Source: Actinomycetota bacterium (GTDB lineage Bacteria; Actinomycetota; Actinomycetes; UBA12327). From it: 5,374 bases of DNA. Positions 1 through 5,374 of this stretch are shown piece after piece. Made by a program: the position numbers and the translations under genes. A model generated the notes under the pieces. The model worked only from the letters and a program-made list of their open reading frames with translations, was not told the DNA's origin and searched no databases. The first letter of the stretch is position 1. Each line of letters begins with the position of its first letter. The stretch spans positions 1-5,374 of the forward strand of contig DPWC01000122.1 in the NCBI GenBank assembly GCA_003529305.1, written 5' to 3'.

Positions 1-2223
1 GCGGCGCGCGGTTCTGGTGCGGGCAGTGTGGTCAATTTCCTGCTGGGAATCAGTGGAGTGGACCCACTGGAGCACGGGCTGCTCTTTGAGCGCTTCTTGT
101 CGCCGCTGCGAGTTCAGTTACCCGATATCGACATTGATGTCGAATCAGCCCGCCGACTCGAGATCTATGAGCGCATCTTTGAAATGTACGGCGAGCAGCG
201 CGCTGCATGTGTAGCGATGACAGACACCTATCGAGCGCGGCACGCCATTCGTGATGCCGGTGCAGCATTAGGTCTTGATTCCACAGAGATTGACGAGATC
301 GCTCGAGCTTTTCCGCGGGTGCGGGCTCGCGATGTGCGTATTGCGCTGGCGTCTGTGCCAGAGCTACGGGATGGGCGCGTTGGTCGTAGCAGTCACCGAC
401 TCGGACTTCTGCTGGATCTGGTCGAAGGTTTAGACGGTCTCCCGCGGCATCCAGCGATGCATCCGTGCGGCATTGTGCTGTCTGATGCCTCGCTGCTGGC
501 ACGCACACCGGTGGTGTCCACGCCCGCCGGGTTCTCGATGACGCAGTTCGACAAAGACGATGTTGAGCATCTTGGTCTGCTCAAACTGGATGTACTCGGT
601 GTGCGGATGCAATCGGCTATGGCCTACGCCGTCACCGAGATCGCCCGGGTTGAGGGCGTGCTGGTGGATCTTGACGACTCTGCTCAGGTGCCACTGAATG
701 ACCCGCAGACCTTTGAACTAGTTCGAAGCACTCGAACGATTGGGTGCTTTCAGATTGAATCGCCAGGCCAACGAGAACTCATCGGCAAGTTTGCGCCGGA
801 GTCATTCGACGACCTGATCATCGACATCTCGCTGTTTCGTCCGGGCCCGGTGTCCTCCGACATGATCACGCCGTTTCTGCGGGCCCGGCATGGTTGGGCA
901 CCACCTCAACGGCTGCACCCCGATCTGTGGCCGTTTCTTGAACGCACTGAAGGTGTCGTGGTCTTTCACGAACAGGTGCTGCAGATTGTCTCGACGATGT
1001 CAGGTGCGTCGCTGGCTCGCGCTGATGAAGTTCGGCGGGCTCTAGGGGATCGTGCGCAGCATGAGGTGTTGCGGCAGTGGTTCTACCCGGCGGCTTTGGA
1101 TCGCGGATACGCACTGGAGGTCATTGAGCGAGTCTGGGAGGTACTGGTTGCCTTCGGCTCATTTGGTTTCTGTAAAGCCCATGCGGCGGCGTTTGCGTTG
1201 CCGACTTTTCAATCAGCGTGGCTGAAGGCGCATCATCCGGCAGCTTTTCTGGCCGGAGTGCTGACCCACGACCCAGGGATGTACCCCAAGCGGGTGATCC
1301 TTGATGAAGCGCGACAACTGGGTGTGGCCATCTTGCCGCTGGATGTGCAGCGCTCTGACGCGGTGTATCGCGTGGAGGTCACACCCACAGGTCATGGCAT
1401 TCGATTGGCACTGGGTGATGTCGCGGGGATCAGCGAGGCTGAGGCCGAAGGTGTTGTAGCGGCTCGGCCCTACACCGATCTGCCCGATGTGTGGAGGCGT
1501 TCGGGGGTGAGCCAGCCCGTACTGGAGCGTCTTGTTGAAGTAGGAGGGCTGGACAGTCTTTATGCCGACACCGGCATCACTCGCCGCGACTTGCTGCTCC
1601 ATCTGCACGATCTTGGGCGCGGATCGCGCGGCTCTGGCCGATCGCGCGGCTCTGGAGGTTCACTCAGCAGCCAGTCCATTGCCGCAAGGCGGGAATCTGC
1701 CGGTGCCACCCAACTAGCGCTACTCGATGCCTCTTCGGTGACCACCGAGCCCACAGGTTTGCCAGCGATGGCGCCAGCCGAGCAGGTGCGCACCGAGTTG
1801 GAGGTTCTCGGTCTTGATGCGAGTCACCATGTCATCGCCTTCTATGGCGATCTTTTGCGAGCGCTAGGCGCGACCCGTTCGCGCGATCTGTTGCAGACCC
1901 GTTCGGGCAGTGAAGTGGTGGTAGCTGGCATCAAGGTGTCCACGATGACGCCACCGATGCGGTCAGGGCGTCGAGTGGTGTTCACCACGCTTGATGACGC
2001 CACGGGTGCAGTGGATCTCGCGTTTTTCGATGACACCGATTCATCGGTTCTGCAGCGAGTTTTCAACGGATGGTTGCTACTGGCCACTGGTGTGCTGCGC
2101 CGCAGCGGGCCACGCGGCATCTCGTTGCGCGGCACCGGCGCATGGGACCTTGCCGAATTGCACGCGCTGTGGCGACACGACGGCCTGCCGGCTGTGCTGA
2201 CCCACCTAGGGTGGGATCAATGA
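1..2223 (+). CDS. dnaE2: DNA polymerase III alpha subunit, DnaE2/ImuC-like error-prone type (5' partial)
   Basis: C-family DNA polymerase catalytic subunit, acting at the nucleoid. The frame is open from base 1 and the first residues are the conserved ARGSGAGS palm motif, so the gene starts upstream; the GTG at 28 is internal. Seen here, numbered from base 1: palm motif PDIDID with catalytic D42 and D44 (E. coli D401/D403), third catalytic aspartate D197 in LLKLDVLG (E. coli D555), FQIES and LFRPGP fingers motifs (about 245-285), GFCKAHAAAFAL (about 390), helix-hairpin-helix region (about 470-535), Gly/Ser/Arg linker (541-590), OB fold (about 638-690). About 740 residues are present; with the missing PHP domain and palm start the total would be about 1,100, the DnaE2 size and shorter than replicative DnaE1. 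The HHPAAFLAGVL-type region and the pairing with dinB favour DnaE2. The stop overlaps the next gene by 4 bp. C-family identity is very secure; the DnaE2 subclass is likely. Confidence 0.93.
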   Translation, partial: AARGSGAGSVVNFLLGISGVDPLEHGLLFERFLSPLRVQLPDIDIDVESARRLEIYERIFEMYGEQRAACVAMTDTYRARHAIRDAGAALGLDSTEIDEIARAFPRVRARDVRIALASVPELRDGRVGRSSHRLGLLLDLVEGLDGLPRHPAMHPCGIVLSDASLLARTPVVSTPAGFSMTQFDKDDVEHLGLLKLDVLGVRMQSAMAYAVTEIARVEGVLVDLDDSAQVPLNDPQTFELVRSTRTIGCFQIESPGQRELIGKFAPESFDDLIIDISLFRPGPVSSDMITPFLRARHGWAPPQRLHPDLWPFLERTEGVVVFHEQVLQIVSTMSGASLARADEVRRALGDRAQHEVLRQWFYPAALDRGYALEVIERVWEVLVAFGSFGFCKAHAAAFALPTFQSAWLKAHHPAAFLAGVLTHDPGMYPKRVILDEARQLGVAILPLDVQRSDAVYRVEVTPTGHGIRLALGDVAGISEAEAEGVVAARPYTDLPDVWRRSGVSQPVLERLVEVGGLDSLYADTGITRRDLLLHLHDLGRGSRGSGRSRGSGGSLSSQSIAARRESAGATQLALLDASSVTTEPTGLPAMAPAEQVRTELEVLGLDASHHVIAFYGDLLRALGATRSRDLLQTRSGSEVVVAGIKVSTMTPPMRSGRRVVFTTLDDATGAVDLAFFDDTDSSVLQRVFNGWLLLATGVLRRSGPRGISLRGTGAWDLAELHALWRHDGLPAVLTHLGWDQ
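711..737. repeat. Clustered palindromic TTCGAA-type half-sites inside dnaE2
   Basis: Bases 711-728 form an 18-bp palindrome with a single mismatched pair (714/725); its perfect core is GAACTAGTTC. The right half, GTTCGA (721-726), also pairs with TCGAAC (732-737) across 5 nt. The half-sites resemble those of the actinobacterial LexA box (TCGAAC-N4-GTTCGA), but the spacing is 2 nt in the first pair and the orientation is reversed in the second. The bases encode conserved polymerase residues (around FELVRSTRTIGC), so coincidence is the default reading. Confidence 0.35.
1621..1656 (+). repeat. Tandem 18-nt repeat in the DnaE2 linker
   Basis: Two adjacent 18-nt units share an identical 16-nt core, GATCGCGCGGCTCTGG, at 1622-1637 and 1640-1655. 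The period is a multiple of three, so it encodes a repeated six-residue unit (G/R-SRGSG). It lies between the helix-hairpin-helix region and the OB fold, in a Gly/Ser/Arg-rich, probably disordered linker. It looks like a recent slippage or duplication that keeps the frame. Confidence 0.85.
1711..1725 (+). other. Candidate beta-clamp-binding peptide QLALL in DnaE2
   Basis: QLALL (window residues 571-575, followed by D) sits in the disordered linker just before the OB fold. The bacterial clamp-binding consensus is QL(S/D)LF, and in E. coli DnaE the clamp peptide also lies between the helix-hairpin-helix region and the OB domain. The match is Q, L and L, with L in place of the final F. Position and surroundings support a real clamp motif; binding itself is inferred. 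Confidence 0.45.
2201..2215 (+). promoter_or_regulatory. Hairpin covering the ribosome binding site of the methionine synthase gene
   Basis: CCCACC (2201-2206), loop TAG, GGTGGG (2210-2215): a perfect 6-bp GC-rich stem at the end of dnaE2. The only Shine-Dalgarno-like bases for the next gene (AGGG, 2208-2211, 8 nt before the ATG at 2220, running into GGTGGG) are in the loop and 3' arm. If folded, the RNA would hide the site until a ribosome finishing dnaE2 opens it, which fits translational coupling. The stem is seen; the role is inferred. Confidence 0.4.
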
Positions 2224-3260
2224 CACCCATGACGACACCGCTGATCCCAGCCACGGTCACCGGCTCGCTGCCCAAGCCCGGATGGCTCGCGCAGACTCAG
2301 CAGCTCTGGCCGCAGTGGCGTGCACACGATGACCTTGACCAAGCCAAGGCCGATGCCACGCTGCTGTGGGTCAAACTGCAGGAAGACATCGGTATCAACA
2401 TCGTGGGCGACGGCGAACAAGCTCGGCAGCATTTCGTGCACGGATTTCTTGACGGAGTCGAGGGCATCGACACCGTGAACAAAGTCACGATGGCGATTCG
2501 CAACGGTCGGTACGAGGCGTTGGTGCCTCAGGTGGTGGCCCCGATCTCATTGCGTGGTCGAATCCATGGCGCAGAGGCGCAGGTACTTCGCGCTCACACT
2601 TCACGCCCCACCAAGTTCACCTTGCCGGGCCCGCTGACTTTGGTCGACACCGTGGCCGACGCGCACTATGGCGATCGGGCCGCACTGGTGATGGCGTTTG
2701 CTGAGTTGTTGAATCACGAGGCACTGGCACTGCAGGGCGATGGCATTGACATCGTGCAATTCGACGAACCGGCATTCAATGTGTATCCGGAGTTGGCATC
2801 GACCCTGGGCATCCAAGCGCTGGAGCGTGCCGCGCAGGGGCTGACCTGCACGACTGCTGTCCACATTTGCTACGGCTACGGCATTGAAGCCAACGCTCGC
2901 TGGAAGCAGAGTCTGGGCCACGAGTGGCGCCAGTACGAGGAGTTCTTTCCGGCGCTGGCTGACAGTTCCATCCAGCAGGTCAGCGTGGAGTGCATCGCCT
3001 CACAGGTGCCGATGGAACTCATCGCCCTGCTCACCGGCAAGGCAGTGATGGTGGGCGCCATTGATGTGGCCTCTGATCGGGTGGAAACACCCGAGGAGGT
3101 TGCCGAGGTTTTGCTGATGGCTGCGGACCTCGTCGGTGCGGAGCAGGTGATTGCGTCGACCAACTGCGGTATGGCCCCGATGCGGCGCAGCGTCGCCGAG
3201 GACAAGCTCCGTGTGCTCGTGGCTGGTGCGGCCCATGCGCGAAGGGCGCTAGCGGGTTGA
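2220..3260 (+). CDS. Core-type cobalamin-independent methionine synthase, MesD-like
   Basis: Predicted cytosolic methyltransferase forming methionine from homocysteine. Its 346 residues correspond only to the C-terminal catalytic barrel of MetE (full MetE is about 750); the N-terminal domain that helps bind methyl-folate polyglutamate is absent. Zinc ligands are intact: H215 and C217 (HIC), E257 (SVEC) and C316 (NCGMAP), matching E. coli H641, C643, E665 and C726. The IVQFDEPAF motif (D182, E183) is the homocysteine-side acidic motif. TGSLPKPGW near the N-terminus, GDGEQ (63-67) and the HICYGYGI...EWRQYEEFFP block resemble, from memory, MesD of Acinetobacter, which works with the DUF1852 protein MesX; no such gene is in view, so the methyl donor is open. 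The start at 2220 gives an ATGA overlap with dnaE2; the ATG at 2229 (MTTPLIP) is an alternative. dinB follows 4 nt after the stop. Family very likely; MesD subclass moderately so. Confidence 0.88.
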   Translation: MTPMTTPLIPATVTGSLPKPGWLAQTQQLWPQWRAHDDLDQAKADATLLWVKLQEDIGINIVGDGEQARQHFVHGFLDGVEGIDTVNKVTMAIRNGRYEALVPQVVAPISLRGRIHGAEAQVLRAHTSRPTKFTLPGPLTLVDTVADAHYGDRAALVMAFAELLNHEALALQGDGIDIVQFDEPAFNVYPELASTLGIQALERAAQGLTCTTAVHICYGYGIEANARWKQSLGHEWRQYEEFFPALADSSIQQVSVECIASQVPMELIALLTGKAVMVGAIDVASDRVETPEEVAEVLLMAADLVGAEQVIASTNCGMAPMRRSVAEDKLRVLVAGAAHARRALAG

Positions 3261-3264
3261 GCTC

Positions 3265-4536
3265 ATGACGCGGCCCCACCACATGCCTCCAACTAGGGGA
3301 GAGCGGGGCGACGACACCGGCTGCACGGTGCTGCATGTGGATATGGACGCGTTCTATGCGTCAGTGGAATTGGTCGATCGCCCCGAACTGGTCGGCACGC
3401 CGGTGATTGTCGGCGGTGGGACCAATCGGGGCGTAGTCCTGAGCGCCACCTACGAAGCACGAGCCTTTGGTGTGCGCTCGGCGATGCCGGTGACTCGAGC
3501 GCGGCGGATGTGCCCGCAGGCGGCTGTGCTGCCGCCGCGGATGGAGCGATATCGGGAAACCTCGCGAGCGGTGATGGCAATCTTTGCCGACTTCACTCCG
3601 TTGGTGGAGCCGTTAGCACTAGACGAGGCGTTCCTGGATGTCTCGGGCGCTGTCCGCTTGTTGGGCAGTCCGGCGAGCATCGGTGAGCAGATCCGTGGGC
3701 GAGTTCGTCGCGAGCTGGGCGTCACCTGCTCCGTTGGCGTGGCCACCACCAAATTTGTCGCCAAATTGGCCACCAATGCAGCCAAGCCCGATGGCCTGCA
3801 TGTGGTTCCTGCTGACTCGGTGGTGGAGTTCTTGCATCCCCTGCCGGTAGGCGCGCTCTGGGGCGTGGGGGAACGCACTGAAGATCAGTTGCGCCGCCTT
3901 GGGCTGCTCAGCGTTGCCGATGTCGCCCACACCCCGATGCGCACCTTGCAACGAGCCATGGGGGATGCTGCTGGTCGGCACTTGTATGAGTTGTCGTGGG
4001 GTCGTGACCCTCGGCCGGTCGTGGCACACGCCCCGGAGCGATCAGTGGGCGCCGAGCACACCTTCGAGCGAGATGTCGACGATCCTGCCGTGGTGCATCG
4101 CGAGTTCCTGCGGTTGGCCGATCAAGTGGCTACTCGGCTGCGGCGTCAGCAGTTGGCGGGAAGAACGATCTCGATCAAGGTGCGCTTTGCTGACTTCACC
4201 ACGCTGACTCGGTCACGCACCCTGGGCAGCCCCACCGATGTGGGCCGAGAAATCGCCGCCGTGGCCGATGACCTCTTTGATGCCCTTGGCCTGCAGCGGG
4301 CTCGCCTGCGACTGGTGGGTGTGCGCGTCGAGGGTTTGGTGGCTGGCGCGGCGAGGTCTCATCAGCTGGCCTTGGATGAGCCTGCGCATGGCTGGCCCGA
4401 CGCCGAGCGCGCCGTGGATGCCGCGGTGGCCCGATTCGGGCCAGGAGTGGTGCGGCCGGCCTCCCTGCTCCCGGAGGGGCGACACGGGACCGAGGACCCC
4501 GCCTCGGGTGGGCCGCTTGGGGGCAGTTCGTCGTGA
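3265..4536 (+). CDS. dinB: DNA polymerase IV (Y-family translesion polymerase)
   Basis: Y-family polymerase that copies past damaged bases with low fidelity. Palm and fingers: LHVDMDAFYASVE gives metal ligand D26 and steric-gate Y31 (the F13 position of E. coli DinB, which excludes ribonucleotides); the YEAR nucleotide-binding motif is at 63-66 and catalytic D120-E121 lie in LALDEAFLDVSG. SVGVATTKFVAKLAT and KPDG (156-177) complete the palm. A thumb helix-hairpin-helix (GALWGVGERT, from 196) and the little finger (about 255-365) follow. A QLALD clamp-like peptide at 367-371 precedes a conserved actinobacterial C-terminal helix and a short Gly/Ser/Pro tail. The 423 residues exceed E. coli DinB (351) because of about 20 unconserved N-terminal residues and the C-terminal extension. 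The ATG at 3265 lies 4 nt after the synthase stop with only a weak upstream GGTTGAG, suggesting coupled translation; the ATG at 3283 is an alternative. All catalytic residues are present. Confidence 0.96.
   Translation: MTRPHHMPPTRGERGDDTGCTVLHVDMDAFYASVELVDRPELVGTPVIVGGGTNRGVVLSATYEARAFGVRSAMPVTRARRMCPQAAVLPPRMERYRETSRAVMAIFADFTPLVEPLALDEAFLDVSGAVRLLGSPASIGEQIRGRVRRELGVTCSVGVATTKFVAKLATNAAKPDGLHVVPADSVVEFLHPLPVGALWGVGERTEDQLRRLGLLSVADVAHTPMRTLQRAMGDAAGRHLYELSWGRDPRPVVAHAPERSVGAEHTFERDVDDPAVVHREFLRLADQVATRLRRQQLAGRTISIKVRFADFTTLTRSRTLGSPTDVGREIAAVADDLFDALGLQRARLRLVGVRVEGLVAGAARSHQLALDEPAHGWPDAERAVDAAVARFGPGVVRPASLLPEGRHGTEDPASGGPLGGSSS
4363..4377 (+). other. Beta-clamp-binding peptide QLALD in DinB
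   Basis: QLALD (residues 367-371) follows the little-finger domain, where DinB proteins carry the clamp-binding peptide (QLVLGL at the C-terminus of E. coli DinB). Here it is followed by about 50 more residues rather than ending the protein, an arrangement I recall from other actinobacterial DinB proteins. Confidence 0.6.
4490..4507 (+). repeat. GC hairpin in the 3' end of dinB
   Basis: CCGAGG (4490-4495), loop ACCCCG, CCTCGG (4502-4507): a perfect 6-bp stem within the codons of the unconserved DinB tail. No T-run follows, so it is not a standard intrinsic terminator. It could slow RNA decay or polymerase near the end of the operon, or be chance in GC-rich coding DNA. Confidence 0.35.
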
Positions 4537-4581
4537 CCGGTTTCGCCGGTGGGCCGGCGTGCCTATGCTGGTTCCACCGGC
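4536..4581 (+). repeat. Overlapping, mutually exclusive inverted repeats after dinB
   Basis: ACCGG (4536-4540) pairs with CCGGT (4546-4550) across TTTCG, starting on the last base of the dinB stop. The same CCGGT belongs to a longer perfect 8-bp arm, GCCGGTGG (4545-4552), that pairs with CCACCGGC (4574-4581) across 21 nt. Only one hairpin can form at a time. There is no T-tract after either. This may be a factor-dependent end site, a regulatory fold in the DUF3040 leader, or a DNA-level operator. Confidence 0.4.
4541..4569 (+). promoter_or_regulatory. Possible promoter for the DUF3040 gene
   Basis: TATGCT at 4564-4569 is a good -10 hexamer. The bases 17 nt upstream, TTTCGC (4541-4546), are only a weak -35. 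A start near 4576 would give a leader of about 60 nt before the GTG at 4636. The -10 falls in the loop between the 4545-4552 and 4574-4581 inverted-repeat arms, as expected if a repressor or RNA fold acted here. Weak evidence from one hexamer and position. Confidence 0.35.
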
Positions 4582-4620
4582 CACGGAGTGCGCCGGAGGA
4601 CGCGGCGCAAAGAAAAAGAA

Positions 4621-4627
4621 GAGGAGG
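4621..4627 (+). promoter_or_regulatory. Strong ribosome binding site that sets the DUF3040 start
   Basis: GAGGAGG, 8 nt before the GTG at 4636, preceded by a purine-rich stretch from 4610. It decides the start: reading the frame back to the GTG at 4549 would add 29 residues (VGRRAYAG onward) with no ribosome binding site and no family similarity. Confidence 0.8.
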
Positions 4628-4635
4628 CGACAGCA

Positions 4636-5028
4636 GTGCCATTGTCTGAGCACGAACAACGCCTCTTGGCGCAGATGGAGCGCGCGCTTTACGAAGACGA
4701 CCCGAAGTTGGCAACGACGCTGCGCGGTGGCCGACTCACCGGTGGTGCTAGTCGGCGATTTGGTCTGGCGGCTATCGGATTCTTCATCGGTGTTGGCCTG
4801 CTGCTTTTGGGTGTGGCGCAGGGTGTGGAACTGATCAGCATCCTCGGCTTTGTGCAAATGCTCATCTCGGTGACCTATGTGATCTCGTGGTGGGGCCGAC
4901 CCAAGTCCGCCACTTCGGCACAGCACCCCAGCGGCCAGTCACCACAGGGTCGGCGGGCCAAGCGTGGGGGCTCCGTGATGGATCGCGCTGAGGAGCGGTG
5001 GCGCCGTCGTAGTGAAGACGGGCTCTGA
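4636..5028 (+). CDS. DUF3040 family small membrane protein
   Basis: A 130-residue protein of unknown function from a family common in Actinomycetota. The N-terminus PLSEHEQRLLAQMERALYED (from residue 2) is the family signature, followed by DPKLATTLR. It then has two hydrophobic segments, about 42-64 (GLAAIGFFIGVGLLLLGV) and 66-86 (ending VISWW), with only a short connection, so a membrane hairpin with both ends on the same side, probably cytoplasmic. The tail is rich in Ser, Gln and Arg and ends in a charged stretch (MDRAEERWRRR), a likely cytoplasmic helix. There is no signal peptide and there are no catalytic motifs. GTG start with a strong GAGGAGG site. The 99-nt gap after dinB suggests it may have its own promoter. 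From memory, the M. tuberculosis homologue (Rv2169c) lies near mraZ-rsmH at the head of the division/cell-wall cluster. Confidence 0.9.
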   Translation: MPLSEHEQRLLAQMERALYEDDPKLATTLRGGRLTGGASRRFGLAAIGFFIGVGLLLLGVAQGVELISILGFVQMLISVTYVISWWGRPKSATSAQHPSGQSPQGRRAKRGGSVMDRAEERWRRRSEDGL

Positions 5029-5044
5029 CCTAATCGTGCAGTAA

Positions 5045-5064
5045 GTTCGCGGTCGTGAGCGAAC
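5045..5064 (+). repeat. Inverted repeat flanking the start codon of the VOC gene
   Basis: GTTCGC (5045-5050) and GCGAAC (5059-5064) are perfect complements 8 nt apart. The proposed GTG start (5055-5057) lies in the loop. No Shine-Dalgarno sequence is visible upstream, so this hairpin or operator-like site may affect initiation. It is not a LexA box: spacing and half-site order differ. Confidence 0.45.
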
Positions 5065-5374
5065 CGCAGGCCATTGCTGGAACTGTCACCACAGACCACG
5101 CGATTGTGGGGTGCTCAGACCTTTCCGCCAGCGTGACCTTCTTCGAGGCGCAAGGCTTCACTGAGTTGGGTCGCCATAGCGTTGATGCGACGGCGGCGGC
5201 TGCGCTGTATGGCTTGGCGGCCGACACCGAACAAATCGTGATGGGCGTGCCGGGAGCGACATCGGGACTGATCCGTCTGGTCGCCACGCCCTTGGCGGCG
5301 CCGGACCGTGGCGACTTTCATCGCGGGGGCCATGCCCTCGATGTGTATTCGACCAATGTGTCGAACAGTTGTGC
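5055..5374 (+). CDS. VOC (glyoxalase/bleomycin-resistance fold) family protein, 3' partial
   Basis: An open frame of 106 codons running off the right end without a stop. It begins SEPQAIAGTVTTDHAIVGCS, followed by DLSASVTFFEAQGFTELGR: a first strand with His, then the helix with a FF...GF pattern typical of a VOC beta-alpha-beta-beta-beta unit. GLIRLVATP (71-79) is the last strand of the first half, and GGHALDVYSTNV begins the second. H15 is where VOC enzymes place a metal ligand, but the usual acidic ligand of the last strand appears replaced by R74, so classical glyoxalase metal chemistry is doubtful. The substrate is unknown. GTG at 5055 is the first in-frame start after the stop at 5031 and puts 13 residues before the first strand; GTG at 5106 would remove that strand. 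It lies 26 nt after the DUF3040 stop, possibly in the same transcript, though no ribosome binding site is evident. Confidence 0.75.
   Translation, partial: MSEPQAIAGTVTTDHAIVGCSDLSASVTFFEAQGFTELGRHSVDATAAAALYGLAADTEQIVMGVPGATSGLIRLVATPLAAPDRGDFHRGGHALDVYSTNVSNSC

Noticed and set aside
28..30. GTG at 28 as the true start of the polymerase gene
   Set aside because: Conserved palm residues (ARGSGAGS) are encoded before it in the same open frame, so the gene enters from outside the window.
2070..2219. Upstream extension of the methionine synthase frame to 2070
   Set aside because: The added 50 residues overlap the conserved dnaE2 OB-fold end, are Arg/Ala-rich and match nothing; the ATGA junction at 2220 is the natural start.
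3295..3303. AGGGGAGAG inside the 5' end of dinB as a ribosome binding site for a later start
   Set aside because: No start codon lies at a workable distance; the next in-frame one, GTG at 3328, is about 25 nt away. The ATG at 3265, coupled to the synthase stop, fits better.
4537..4635. Intrinsic terminator between dinB and the DUF3040 gene
   Set aside because: Hairpins exist but none is followed by a T-run on the plus strand; the downstream stretch is purine-rich.
4196..4926. Long minus-strand open frames (up to 237 codons) opposite dinB and the DUF3040 gene
   Set aside because: They are rich in Arg, Pro and His, match no family I know, and lie opposite two well-supported genes; they are reading-frame shadows of GC-rich coding DNA.
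5359..5374. TCGAACAGTTGTGC at the right edge as a LexA box
   Set aside because: Only the left half-site matches; the right half lacks GTTCGA, and it is within coding sequence at the window edge.

Overview
The window is GC-rich and carries five same-strand genes, two of them cut by the window edges. The DUF3040 protein (a small two-pass membrane protein typical of Actinomycetota), GTG starts, ATGA-type gene overlaps and the DnaE/DinB sequence types all point to an actinobacterium. Genus cannot be set from this sequence.

Layout. (1) 1-2223: C-terminal two thirds of a second-type DNA polymerase III alpha subunit (DnaE2/ImuC-like, error-prone class), entering from the left. Its catalytic aspartates, helix-hairpin-helix region, low-complexity linker and OB fold are all visible. 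(2) 2220-3260: a single-domain 'core' cobalamin-independent methionine synthase, best matched from memory to the MesD family, overlapping the polymerase stop by 4 bp. (3) 3265-4536: DinB (DNA polymerase IV), starting 4 nt after the synthase stop. These three look like one transcription unit. (4) 4537-4635: a 99-nt gap with inverted repeats, a possible promoter and a strong ribosome binding site. (5) 4636-5028: a DUF3040 membrane protein. (6) 5055-5374: the start of a VOC (glyoxalase-fold) family protein that runs off the right end.

Function. A DnaE2-type replicase and a Y-family polymerase in one operon suggest a mutagenic or lesion-bypass module. Each carries a QLAL-type peptide that could bind the beta sliding clamp. 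No ImuA or ImuB is visible. The odd component is the methionine synthase, tightly coupled between the two polymerases with its zinc ligands intact, so probably active. No MesX (DUF1852) partner gene lies in view. The operon promoter, the polymerase PHP domain and any LexA site upstream of it are outside the window.

I see no RNA genes, mobile elements, CRISPR arrays or convincing intrinsic terminators. I do not see a clearly new system. The best leads are the polymerase/methionine-synthase/polymerase operon, the hairpin over the synthase ribosome binding site, the clamp-like motif in the DnaE linker, and the competing hairpins upstream of the DUF3040 gene.
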